Below the pieces are notes generated by a model. The model saw only the letters and a program-made list of their open reading frames with translations. It was not told the origin of the DNA and made no database searches. A stretch of 32,358 nucleotides of DNA from Ignavibacteria bacterium (GTDB lineage: Bacteria > Bacteroidota > Ignavibacteria > Tepidaquicellales > OLB5): positions 1 to 32,358 of the forward strand of contig JACSRQ010000036.1 in the NCBI GenBank assembly GCA_014879675.1, given 5' to 3'. Of this stretch, positions 10,078 to 17,669 are shown piece by piece; the first letter of the stretch is position 1, and every line of letters starts with the position of its first letter. Both the position numbers and the translations under genes were made by a program.

Positions 10078-10167
10078 TATGGTGTAATATTTTACTCTAA
10101 TTTAAGCAACTTTTTTTCAATTTGAAATCGATTTGCATATGCTTTCCGTAGGTACTTACTTTAAACA

Positions 10168-10200
10168 ATTCATCCGATGACTTAAAGTCATCGGATGAAT
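10168..10200 (-). repeat. 16-bp perfect inverted repeat just after feoB
   Basis: Arms ATTCATCCGATGACTT and AAGTCATCGGATGAAT are separated by a single base. It begins 7 bp beyond the feoB stop codon. Read on the minus strand it makes a strong hairpin, but the downstream sequence (TGTTTAAAG) is a poor U-tract. It could be a weak terminator, an mRNA 3'-end stabiliser or a REP-type palindrome. Confidence 0.7.
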
Positions 10201-10207
10201 ATGAAAA

Positions 10208-12274
10208 TTACTGTATTCCCAGCAGATTCAGCCCGTTATAAGTGATGAATGCCAGTACATATGCCATAATTGTATAAAATACTATCTGTATGGCCGGTAT
10301 CTTCCATGAACCTGTTTCCTTGCGAGCTACAGCCACAGTTGAAAGGCACTGCATTGCGAACATGAAGTATATAATAAGCGATATTGTTGATGCTGTGGTG
10401 AAAAGCGGTCTCGTGCCATCGGGTGATCTTGCTTCGCGCATTGAAGCCAGTATTGATGTCTGGAAATTATCTTCATCATCTTCACTTTCGGTAATATTGA
10501 AAGTAATTGCCATCGCGCTCACAAAAATTTCACGTGCTGCAAAAGCCGAAATTAATGATACTCCTACGCGCCAATCCCACCCAAGCGGTTTCAGTACAGG
10601 TTCAAATACATTCTTACCGATCGTTGCGGCGAACGAGGTATTAAGCCTCTCTGATTCGATGACTTTGGATATTTGTTCTTCTGTTAAACCTTTCGTCTTT
10701 GATTCCGGTATTTCGGGATTCACATTCGGAAAATAGGTTAATGCCCATAGCAGAAGAGATATTACAATAATGATGGGTCCGGCCTGTTTCACATAAACCA
10801 GGGCTTTGTAATAGGTGTTTTTAAATACATGCCTGAAAACCGGTGTCCGGTAGGGGGGCAGTTCAAGCATAAAGGTCGACTTCTCATCCGTCTTTTTGAA
10901 TTTACTTATTATCCCCGCTGTTACTGCGCTTGCTATGATGCTGAATAAATATAACGCGCCCAGTCCTATCCCCGCTATCCATGGTTTATCAGGGGGAACA
11001 ACCATTGCAAGCAACAGGGCATACACAGGTAACCTTGCACTACAACTCATTAAAGGGATTATCATAATTGTGAGATATCTCTCGCGCCTGTTTGAGATCG
11101 TCCTTGCTGCCATCATAGCCGGTATTGCGCAGGCGTAGCCTGAAAGCATTGGGATGAATGATCTGCCATTCAGTCCGAATTTTGAAAGCGGTTTATCTAT
11201 CAGCATTGCCGCTCTAGCTAAATAACCGGTATCTTCAAGCAAGCCCAGCAGTATAAATAGGATTACGATCTGCGGCACGAATATCATTACCGAGCCAAAC
11301 CCGTTTATTAGTCCGTTTGTGATAAGGTCGCTGTACCACGCGCCTGCCGGCAGTGAATCTGCCACAAGCTGGCTTAAGCTGCTGAAAGCAGTATCAATAA
11401 TATCCATTGCCGGCTGTGCTATCCAGAAAATGGATGTGAAGATAATCCCCATCGAGATCACAAAAATAAATATACCCCAAATTGGATGCAGGAACACCTT
11501 ATCTAACTTCATTGAGTTGAGGTCAGGAGTACGAGAAAGCGAGCGGAATGCTTTCCGGTTCACCTCGTTTATATCGATGTTATTTTTGGATTCCAGAACT
11601 TCGCGTTCGGTTTGCTCTGTATAATCATACAGTTTTGCTACATCTTCTTCAGCGGGATGACCAGGCTTGCGTATTGTTGATTTGTAATCTACAATTGATT
11701 CATCCAGATACATCTCTTCTGCTTTGCGGATCAGCTCGTTAATGCCCTCTTTTTTCTTGCTGTTGATCTTTATTACAGGTGCATTTAGAATCTTACCAAG
11801 CTTTTCTTCAGATACAAACATATCCTTTTTATCAAGCAGGTCATTCATGGTAAGGGCAACAATTGTCTTAAAGCCTGTATCTATTACCTGTTTAACCAGG
11901 AATAGCTGCCTGGAAAGCTGGGTACAATCACAGCTCACAATAACCACATCCGGCAAGCCGAACTTTGGGTGATTGAAGAGTCCGCTGATAGTTACATCTT
12001 CATCAGGCGAACTTGGATTCAGGCTTATTATGCCCGGTGAATCCATTACATATGAACTGAATCCGAATCTGTTTACCAGGCTGCCAATGGAATACTCAAC
12101 TGTTGCGCCGGGATAATTTGATGTTTTAAAATTTGAGCCGGTTAGAGCGTTAAATAATGTGGTCTTGCCTGAATTGGGCATTCCAATGAGTGCAATTACC
12201 GGAAGTTTGGTTTCGTTGATTGATTTCTTAAGGGGAGTGTTGTTGACAGCCGGATCTTTAATTTCTAATGCCAT
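10208..12274 (-). CDS. feoB: Ferrous iron transport protein B
   Basis: 688-residue inner-membrane Fe(II) transporter with an N-terminal GTPase domain. G1 is GMPNSGKTT (31-39) and G3 is DSPG (78-81). The G4 site reads T-M-N-D (142-145) where most FeoB proteins have N-x-x-D. After a linker helix region come the transmembrane core and the two conserved gate segments, GYACAIPAMMAARTI and MSCSARLPVYALL, then FAAREIFVSAMA. The start overlaps the end of feoA by 17 bp, so the two are translationally coupled. Length is near that of compact FeoB proteins, and no C-terminal FeoC-like part is present. Regulation by iron is likely through the promoter upstream of feoA. A 16-bp hairpin follows the stop. 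Confidence 0.96.
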   Translation of the reverse strand: MALEIKDPAVNNTPLKKSINETKLPVIALIGMPNSGKTTLFNALTGSNFKTSNYPGATVEYSIGSLVNRFGFSSYVMDSPGIISLNPSSPDEDVTISGLFNHPKFGLPDVVIVSCDCTQLSRQLFLVKQVIDTGFKTIVALTMNDLLDKKDMFVSEEKLGKILNAPVIKINSKKKEGINELIRKAEEMYLDESIVDYKSTIRKPGHPAEEDVAKLYDYTEQTEREVLESKNNIDINEVNRKAFRSLSRTPDLNSMKLDKVFLHPIWGIFIFVISMGIIFTSIFWIAQPAMDIIDTAFSSLSQLVADSLPAGAWYSDLITNGLINGFGSVMIFVPQIVILFILLGLLEDTGYLARAAMLIDKPLSKFGLNGRSFIPMLSGYACAIPAMMAARTISNRRERYLTIMIIPLMSCSARLPVYALLLAMVVPPDKPWIAGIGLGALYLFSIIASAVTAGIISKFKKTDEKSTFMLELPPYRTPVFRHVFKNTYYKALVYVKQAGPIIIVISLLLWALTYFPNVNPEIPESKTKGLTEEQISKVIESERLNTSFAATIGKNVFEPVLKPLGWDWRVGVSLISAFAAREIFVSAMAITFNITESEDDEDNFQTSILASMREARSPDGTRPLFTTASTISLIIYFMFAMQCLSTVAVARKETGSWKIPAIQIVFYTIMAYVLAFITYNGLNLLGIQ

Positions 12275-12539
12275 CTGTACTTATTTTGATGCATTCTGCT
12301 TCAGTTTTTCTCAGTGCGATGATTGTGCCTCTAACCGATACAGCGAGCGGATCTTTGAAAGGTGATTTGGCAACCACCGAAACTTCCTGCCCGGGAGTAA
12401 ATCCAAGTTCCATAAGCCTGAGGCAGTGACAGTGTATATCAAGGCAATCATCACCTACTGAAGATATTACCGCGCTTTCGCCGATAGTCATATCAGCAAC
12501 CGACCTGAATTCCGTAACTTTAGCTGTTTTAGTCAACAA
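12258..12539 (-). CDS. feoA: Ferrous iron transport protein A
   Basis: 93-residue cytosolic SH3-like partner of FeoB. Typical segments are LRLMELGFTPGQEVSVVAKSPFKDPLAVSVRG (written in parts: LRLMELGFTPG at about 40-50, then the DP-x-x-V-x-V-R-G turn). Cysteines and histidines in the stretch DDCLDIHCHC precede the helix. The start is TTG at 12537-12539; an adjacent in-frame TTG at 12534-12536 would shorten it by one residue, and no ATG is available. There is no Shine-Dalgarno sequence, in keeping with Bacteroidota-type translation. The 3' end overlaps feoB by 17 bp. Promoter and dyad elements lie 18-48 bp upstream. Confidence 0.93.
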   Translation of the reverse strand: MLTKTAKVTEFRSVADMTIGESAVISSVGDDCLDIHCHCLRLMELGFTPGQEVSVVAKSPFKDPLAVSVRGTIIALRKTEAECIKISTDGIRN

Positions 12540-12556
12540 TTAGTTCTATATAAGAC

Positions 12557-12587
12557 CAAATATGTCCAATATTGTAGACATTTTCAA
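12557..12587 (-). promoter_or_regulatory. Predicted Bacteroidota-type promoter of feoAB
   Basis: On the minus strand TTG (12585-12587) is followed after 20 bp by CATATTTG (12557-12564), a one-mismatch fit to the TAnnTTTG -7 element. Transcription would start near 12551, leaving a leader of about 12 nt before the TTG start codon. Spacing is the same as in the promoter at 30286-30316. Confidence 0.5.
12563..12580. promoter_or_regulatory. Dyad-symmetric candidate iron-regulator operator
   Basis: An 18-bp imperfect palindrome with TGTC and GACA outer arms and a central CAATATTG 8-bp palindrome fills the spacer between the two predicted promoter elements of feoAB. A repressor bound here would block RNA polymerase. 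It is not a clear Fur or DtxR consensus match, so the regulator is unknown. Confidence 0.35.
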
Positions 12588-12630
12588 TGCAAATATCATA
12601 CAATATAACGAAATCATAACAATTATGGAA

Positions 12631-12671
12631 GAAAAAGCAAAACCCCGAAACAAAAAATCGTTCCGGGGTTT
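12631..12671 (-). terminator. Rho-independent terminator of the metalloprotease gene
   Basis: On the minus strand AAACCCCGGAAC and GTTTCGGGGTTT pair over 12 bp (one G-U wobble) around an 8-nt T-rich loop, followed by a T-rich tail (TGCTTTTTC). The wobble becomes a mismatch on the plus strand, so it is directional. It lies 22 bp after the stop of the gene at 12694. Confidence 0.85.
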
Positions 12672-12693
12672 AAAATTAAAACAAGAAACCGTA

Positions 12694-14895
12694 TTACTTG
12701 ATAAGTATCATTTTCCTGGTTTCGCTGAAATCACCTGCGGTAATGCTGTAATAGTAAACACCGCTTGGTAAATTTGTAGCATCAAACTCAACGCTGTAAT
12801 AGCCTTCAGTCTGAGTTAAGTTGTTTATCAGCTGCGAAACGAGCTTTCCGGTTACATCATAAATGTTCATTGAAACATTTGATTTTTTTGGAATGCCGTA
12901 TTGAATTAAAGTAACCGGATTGAACGGGTTAGGATAATTCTGCGATAAACCGAATTTAACAGGTGTGCCTGAAAGATTCTGGATACCAATTGGCGGAGTA
13001 ATTGTGAAGTTTGTATTTGAAATATCAAAGAAGATATTGCCTACTGATTCGATCTTTACTCTTGCTGTTGTTGTGTTGATACTCGGCAGAGTAACCATTT
13101 CAGAACCGTCATTTGCAGTGCTTGCAGCAAGTACTGTTGGCCAGGTTGTACCGCCATCAGTTGAAAGAAGTATCTTCACATTCGCACAGTTAACCGGGGC
13201 TGCCGTTGTATTAGCAACATCCCAAGTAACTGTTTGATTTCCGCTCCATGTTACTGCGGTATTAGGTGCAGTCACAAGGAATGGACCTGCGGTGCTTGTT
13301 ACCTGGAATGCGATATCCTGGTAAGCGATACCGCCGCCGCCTGCACGGTTATCTCTAACTGTAAGTCTGAAGGTTAAATCTCTTGAGTATGTTGGAAGGC
13401 GTTCACCCAATGTTGATGCATTGTTGAGAATATCAGAAAGTTTTGGGAAAAGCCTTGTGCCGTCAACTGCAGGAACAAACGGCCTAAAAAGAGGCGCGTT
13501 GCCTGAGGGCGAGTTTGGATTGCCCTGGGGTCCGATATCAATTTCTTCCCAGCTATAAGTCATCGGATCATTGTTTGGATCCGTTGCAGTACCTGTAAGA
13601 CTGAAATATGTGGATATTGGAATGTTAAAACCGCCCGGAGGTACTGTTACTACCGGTGGTCCGTTTCCTGTTGAAGTAACAACCGGGCAAGTGCTGCCTG
13701 AGCTGCTCTGTGTGTATGGTATAAACTCATTGAAGATGTTACCGCCGTGCATGTATGGAATACTGTTGTTTGCAAGGCTTGGTGAGCAAACGCCTGCATA
13801 ACCCATGATAGATACACCGCTGCCCGGCTCCCATGCTGTTGATGGATTGGCGTTGCAGTTTGTATTGTTCTGTGTGTGGTTGCCGCCGAACTGGTGACCC
13901 ATTTCATGCGCAACATAGTCAATTGACCAGGGATCGCCGATCGGGTTAGTAGAACCTGTTGCGCCCCTGCCTTTTTGATTTGAAACGCAAACTACTCTGA
14001 GGCCGGCAATTCCGCCGAATGCACCCGTGCTGAATACGTGGCCAATATCAAAATTAGCAGTACCGATCACTGAAGTAAGATTATTCTGGTTTTCGGTAAG
14101 AAGGGTTGAACCGTTATTGTTAGTGTAAGGATCGGTTCCGGAATAAATGATCAGACTGTTGTTCGCTATTAATACCAGTCTTACGCTGAAATCAGTTTCG
14201 TAAACGCCGGATATCCTGTTCAGTGTGGTAACACAGTTCGAAAGCGCACCTGCTGCTCCGCCGCATACGGCCGTGAATTCTGTGGTTGTTGCAATTGCTG
14301 TTCTGTATGTGCGAAGATCTTCGCCGGTTCTGTTTACCATGAAGCTGGTTACAGGTTTTGTGCTTTCTTCGGATTCAACTTCACAATTGAATCTCTGTGA
14401 TACGGGAACGTCTTCCTTATAGTAAGACATGTAATAATCTGTACCGCCTAAAGTATATGGATCTATGAATACCTGGCCAAATGGTGAAAGCACCATAGCG
14501 CGGAATCCAAGATATGTGTAATCGATCCTGATAGTAGCATATGGGTCATCTATTCCCTGTCCCATATAGGTTTTGAAAGTAGGGTTCTGCATTGCGAGCC
14601 CTTCTTCAATCATCCTTGTTTCTACTATTCTGAAACGTGCCATTGTGCCGTTTGGCATCGGGATACTGAAAATTGAACTTGAATTGCGGACGTTTACATT
14701 CCTTTCGTGGGGAACTGTGCTCATAGTGTTGAAGTAGTCAGCCTTATTCAGAAGTACCGTCCTGAATTTGGAAGCATTTACGAGCCTTTCTGACGAAAGC
14801 GAATTAACATCCGCATCTTGCCAGTAAGTAACATCCGAATATGCGCCAGTTGCGAGGCATAAAAGCAAAGCGCAAATTGAAATAAATTTTTTCAT
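12694..14895 (-). CDS. Secreted reprolysin-like (M12) zinc metalloprotease with T9SS sorting domain
   Basis: 733 residues. Signal peptide about 1-20, propeptide-like region to about 200, then the metalloprotease domain with the zinc motif HEMGHQFGGNH (330-340; H330, H334 and H340 as ligands, E331 as general base) and a Met-turn at VSIMGYAG (M364). This is the HExxHxxGxxH metzincin arrangement of the reprolysin/adamalysin group. Residues about 410-640 look like two beta-sandwich domains (TDPNNDPMTYSWEE; TVTWDVANTTAAPVNC). The T9SS type A domain starts near 648 ([17 protein letters not shown]) and ends in RKMILIK. It is a predicted extracellular or surface protease, substrate unknown. It stands alone, with its own terminator and a 332-bp upstream gap. 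Confidence 0.94.
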   Translation of the reverse strand: MKKFISICALLLCLATGAYSDVTYWQDADVNSLSSERLVNASKFRTVLLNKADYFNTMSTVPHERNVNVRNSSSIFSIPMPNGTMARFRIVETRMIEEGLAMQNPTFKTYMGQGIDDPYATIRIDYTYLGFRAMVLSPFGQVFIDPYTLGGTDYYMSYYKEDVPVSQRFNCEVESEESTKPVTSFMVNRTGEDLRTYRTAIATTTEFTAVCGGAAGALSNCVTTLNRISGVYETDFSVRLVLIANNSLIIYSGTDPYTNNNGSTLLTENQNNLTSVIGTANFDIGHVFSTGAFGGIAGLRVVCVSNQKGRGATGSTNPIGDPWSIDYVAHEMGHQFGGNHTQNNTNCNANPSTAWEPGSGVSIMGYAGVCSPSLANNSIPYMHGGNIFNEFIPYTQSSSGSTCPVVTSTGNGPPVVTVPPGGFNIPISTYFSLTGTATDPNNDPMTYSWEEIDIGPQGNPNSPSGNAPLFRPFVPAVDGTRLFPKLSDILNNASTLGERLPTYSRDLTFRLTVRDNRAGGGGIAYQDIAFQVTSTAGPFLVTAPNTAVTWSGNQTVTWDVANTTAAPVNCANVKILLSTDGGTTWPTVLAASTANDGSEMVTLPSINTTTARVKIESVGNIFFDISNTNFTITPPIGIQNLSGTPVKFGLSQNYPNPFNPVTLIQYGIPKKSNVSMNIYDVTGKLVSQLINNLTQTEGYYSVEFDATNLPSGVYYYSITAGDFSETRKMILIK

Positions 14896-15227
14896 AGATT
14901 GTTAATTAGGTTAATTAAAAAAATTTTATTCACCATAAATCCTGTACAGTTAAATGGCGATCAGTAGTATTTTGTGATTAATTTTTGTTTTAATATTCCT
15001 ATTGACTCCTCTTGTCAATTCGGAATGTTTCTTGCTGCACTTATTGGAGCGTAATATAACTCCATTAATACTTTTATTCAATATATAAGTAAACCGGAAA
15101 TAGCCTGATTCCTGACATAATTTGCACATTTGATGGCTTAATATACGATGACCGGGGTAAAAATGTGATGAAAAATAAGCATAAAATTGTGAACATAGTA
15201 TTAATAGCCAAATCTTTATATTTGTAC
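14896..15227. other. Divergent intergenic region between the metalloprotease and pdp genes
   Basis: This 332-bp AT-rich gap must hold the promoters of both divergent genes. A 6-bp inverted repeat ATTGAC/GTCAAT with a 7-nt loop lies at 15001-15019, and GGAG/CTCC arms flank CGTAATATAA nearby. On the plus strand TATATTTG at 15217-15224 fits a -7 element. No convincing promoter was found for the metalloprotease. No RNA gene or further coding sequence is apparent. Confidence 0.5.
15217..15224 (+). promoter_or_regulatory. Possible -7 element giving a leaderless pdp transcript
   Basis: TATATTTG matches TAnnTTTG exactly. A start site about 6 nt downstream would fall on the ATG at 15228, giving a leaderless mRNA. 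No TTG lies at the usual 19-23 bp upstream (the nearest is 27 bp away), so support is weak. Confidence 0.28.
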
Positions 15228-16547
15228 ATGAATGCAGTTGAAATAATCAAAAAGAAACGTAACGGCGGTGAGCTTACTGATGAAGAGATAAGCTTCTTTG
15301 TTAAGCATTATGTGAAAGGCAGGATTCCCGATTACCAGAAATCCGCGCTGCTGATGACCATATATTTCAGGGGATTAAGTGATAATGAAACGCTCTCGAT
15401 GGTTAAAGCATTCATAGCATCGGGTGAAAGGGTTGACCTTTCGCATATCAAAAAGCCCAAAGTTGATAAACACTCAACCGGCGGTGTTGGAGACAAAACC
15501 TCCATAATCCTTGCACCGCTTATCGCGTGCTTTGATGTTGTTGTGCCAATGATGTCAGGCAGGGGACTCGGCCACACAGGCGGTACACTTGATAAGCTTG
15601 AATCCATTCCCGGCTTCAGAGTACATTTGAGCATCAAAGAGTTTGTAAGTATTCTCGAAAAGCTGAATGTATGTATGATAGGCCAGACAGATGACCTGAC
15701 CCCTGCCGATAAAAAAATATATGCCCTGAGAGATGTTACAGCTACGGTGGAAAACGTTGGACTCATAACCGCGAGCATAACCAGCAAAAAAATTGCTGAA
15801 GGTTCAGAAGGAATTGTATATGATGTTAAGGTAGGCAATGGCTCCACTCTGCCTACTTACGAAAAATCCAAAGAGCTGGCCTCGAAACTGCTGCAAACCT
15901 CGAAAGATTTTGGACAAAATGCCGTTGCTGTGTTAACCGATATGAGCTCGCCTCTTGGTTACGCCATCGGCAATTGGGTTGAGATCAAAGAGTGTATTGA
16001 TATCATGGATCCCGAAACAAAGAATTCTGATCAGAGCGGCGACCTGATCGAAGTTACCCATTTCCTTGCGGGCGCAATGCTTGAAGCAGCGGGGAAGGTA
16101 AGCTCAATAGATGAGGGCATTGAACAAAGCAGAAGAATGCTGGAATCCGGCGAGCCGCTTAAGAAATTTATTGAATTAGTGAAGATACAGGGCGGCGATG
16201 TGAAATATATCAAAGATACTACACTGTACCCGGAAGCGAAATTTAAGGATACGATTTCAGCCGAAACATGCGGGTATATCTCGAAACAGGATGCTCTTAC
16301 TTTCGGGCTGGCAGCCGTGAATCTTGGCTGCGGCCGAAAAACTATCGATGATAAAATTGACTACTCATCGGCTATAATACTGAAAAGGAAAATTGGCGAT
16401 GTTGTTGCCCCGGGTGAGGTGATTTGCGATATTACAGGCGAAAGTGCTGAAAAGGTGGATTCAACAAAACAAATGCTGTTAAAAGGCATTGAAATATCAG
16501 AAACTAAACCAATAGTTAAGAGCAGGATAATTGAAGTCATTAATTAA
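15228..16547 (+). CDS. pdp: Pyrimidine-nucleoside (thymidine) phosphorylase
   Basis: 439 residues from the ATG at 15228. An upstream in-frame ATG at 15165 would add 21 residues that do not look like the family, whose members start close to the EIIKKKRNGGELTDEEI helix. The enzyme splits uridine/thymidine and deoxy-analogues with phosphate to base and (deoxy)ribose-1-phosphate in the cytosol. Visible motifs are the phosphate-binding KHSTGGVGDKTS (about 80-91) and the family signature SGRGLGHTGGTLDKLES that follows. Length matches deoA/pdp (about 435 residues). Sequence alone does not settle thymidine versus broad pyrimidine specificity (deoA versus pdp). The nuclease gene that follows overlaps its 3' end by 17 bp. 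Confidence 0.93.
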   Translation: MNAVEIIKKKRNGGELTDEEISFFVKHYVKGRIPDYQKSALLMTIYFRGLSDNETLSMVKAFIASGERVDLSHIKKPKVDKHSTGGVGDKTSIILAPLIACFDVVVPMMSGRGLGHTGGTLDKLESIPGFRVHLSIKEFVSILEKLNVCMIGQTDDLTPADKKIYALRDVTATVENVGLITASITSKKIAEGSEGIVYDVKVGNGSTLPTYEKSKELASKLLQTSKDFGQNAVAVLTDMSSPLGYAIGNWVEIKECIDIMDPETKNSDQSGDLIEVTHFLAGAMLEAAGKVSSIDEGIEQSRRMLESGEPLKKFIELVKIQGGDVKYIKDTTLYPEAKFKDTISAETCGYISKQDALTFGLAAVNLGCGRKTIDDKIDYSSAIILKRKIGDVVAPGEVICDITGESAEKVDSTKQMLLKGIEISETKPIVKSRIIEVIN

Positions 16548-17127
16548 ACTAACCTTTAAATCTGTATTCACTTTAGGCGTTATAATTTTGCTGGCTTACT
16601 TCGGCTGGAAGTATATTGTCCCTAAGCTCAACGAAAGGGAACAGCGCGAAAGGAAGGAATATGTTATTACCAAAGTATTCGATGGTGATACTTTCGAAGC
16701 AGAAGCCAATGGGAAAAAAGAAAAGGTTAGAATGCTTGGTATTGATACTCCCGAGAAGTTTGACTCTGATAAGCTGACCCGTGATATCGAAAGAACAAAA
16801 AGGGATAGCGAAACCATTAAGAAACTGGGTGAGCTTTCTTCAGTATATACCCGGAATTTGCTTGATGGCAAAAAAGTACTGCTTGAACCCGATAAGACCC
16901 AGGATGACAAAGATAAGTACGGCAGGCTTCTGAGATACGTTTACCTGGAAGACGGAACATTTGTAAATAAAAAAATTGTTGCCGAAGGTTACGCAGTTGT
17001 TTTCAGGAAATTCAAAGTATCAAAAGAAAAAGAGCTGATCGGGGCCGAAGAAGATGCCCGAAAAGAGAAAAAGGGTTTATGGGGAGATATAGAGGGCCTA
17101 AAATACATGGAAAACAGTAACAAATGA
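16531..17127 (+). CDS. Membrane-anchored staphylococcal-nuclease (thermonuclease) homologue
   Basis: 198 residues. An N-terminal hydrophobic segment (about 12-27) acts as membrane anchor or uncleaved signal, placing the nuclease domain outside the inner membrane. The SNase domain keeps all catalytic positions: D53 in VFDGDTF, R67, D72 and E75 in VRMLGIDTPE, and R132 in KYGRLLRY (equivalents of Asp21, Arg35, Asp40, Glu43 and Arg87 of the S. aureus enzyme). A lysine/glutamate-rich insert (about 76-100) separates the two halves of the site. It starts at TTG, 17 bp inside the end of pdp, with no nearby ATG. Coupling a nuclease to a nucleoside phosphorylase suggests DNA or nucleoside salvage, which is inference. 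Confidence 0.9.
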   Translation: MKSLIKLTFKSVFTLGVIILLAYFGWKYIVPKLNEREQRERKEYVITKVFDGDTFEAEANGKKEKVRMLGIDTPEKFDSDKLTRDIERTKRDSETIKKLGELSSVYTRNLLDGKKVLLEPDKTQDDKDKYGRLLRYVYLEDGTFVNKKIVAEGYAVVFRKFKVSKEKELIGAEEDARKEKKGLWGDIEGLKYMENSNK

Positions 17128-17130
17128 ATA

Positions 17131-17161
17131 TTTCAAGTTAGCTTAAATTTTGCTATTTTTA
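17131..17161 (+). promoter_or_regulatory. Possible promoter of the small lipoprotein gene
   Basis: TTTC at 17131-17134, a 19-bp spacer and TATTTTTA at 17154-17161 approximate the Bacteroidota TTTG-N19-TAnnTTTG pattern with one mismatch in each box. Transcription would begin near 17167. Confidence 0.33.
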
Positions 17162-17200
17162 CATGTAAAATAAAAATTTCCAAAGGGGAAAACTTTTTTT

Positions 17201-17206
17201 AAGGAG
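17201..17206 (+). promoter_or_regulatory. Strong Shine-Dalgarno sequence of the lipoprotein gene
   Basis: AAGGAG 6 bp before the ATG at 17213. It stands out because most genes here lack a recognisable ribosome binding site. Confidence 0.7.
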
Positions 17207-17212
17207 AAAATA

Positions 17213-17608
17213 ATGAACCGAGTTAAACTTTTCGCTTCTCTTGCTGTACTGTTTTTGGTTGTTGTATCATGCTCAAAGCTTCAGAATCTTGCAGGCGGAG
17301 ACAGGCTTTACTTTTGTGAAAAATATACCACAAAAGAAGTTGGTGAAGGCAGCAAATTCCCGGCAGGTAATATTACAGTAATGCTTAAACTTTCAAAGCC
17401 CATCGGCGTTACATCGGTTGATATCAATGTAACAGATGCTGCTTCGGGCAAAGCTGTTGATACTTTCCCTTTCACAGTTCAATCAAGCTGGGATTATATC
17501 CATTTTGATGATGTAAACTTCAAGGAGGCAGGCAAATACAAAGTAAGCTGTCTGAAAAAAGACGGTACCGTTATTGCCTCGGGTGAAGTAGAGATCACTT
17601 CCAAATAA
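17213..17608 (+). CDS. Small lipoprotein of unknown function
   Basis: 131 residues. The signal sequence ends in a lipobox-like VVVSC with the lipidated cysteine at position 20, so the mature protein should be anchored in the inner or outer membrane. The mature part is about 110 residues, beta-rich, with NITVMLKLSKPIGVTSVDI, GKAVDTFPFTVQ and a C-terminal GKYKVSCLKKDGTVIASGE, which resembles an immunoglobulin-like sandwich. Two cysteines (one in YFCEKY, one in VSCLKK) could pair. No enzyme motif is seen. It has its own strong ribosome binding site, a possible promoter and a terminator, so it is probably monocistronic. Confidence 0.82.
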   Translation: MNRVKLFASLAVLFLVVVSCSKLQNLAGGDRLYFCEKYTTKEVGEGSKFPAGNITVMLKLSKPIGVTSVDINVTDAASGKAVDTFPFTVQSSWDYIHFDDVNFKEAGKYKVSCLKKDGTVIASGEVEITSK

Positions 17609-17628
17609 AATAATCCAAAAAATTAATG

Positions 17629-17667
17629 GCGGACATGACCGGAGTGGCGTGTCCGCTTCCTTTTTCC
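17629..17667 (+). terminator. Terminator after the lipoprotein gene
   Basis: GCGGACA (17629-17635) pairs with TGTCCGC (17650-17656), extendable to 9 bp with one wobble, loop about 10 nt, followed by TTCCTTTTT. It ends only about 3 bp before the chosen start of the next gene, which argues against the longer GTG start at 17649 for that gene. Confidence 0.65.
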
Positions 17668-17669
17668 AG

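Noticed and set aside
15165-15227. Upstream ATG start for the pyrimidine phosphorylase
   Set aside because: The extra 21 residues are not typical of the family, and a -7-like TATATTTG lies between the two starts; the ATG at 15228 matches the usual N-terminus.
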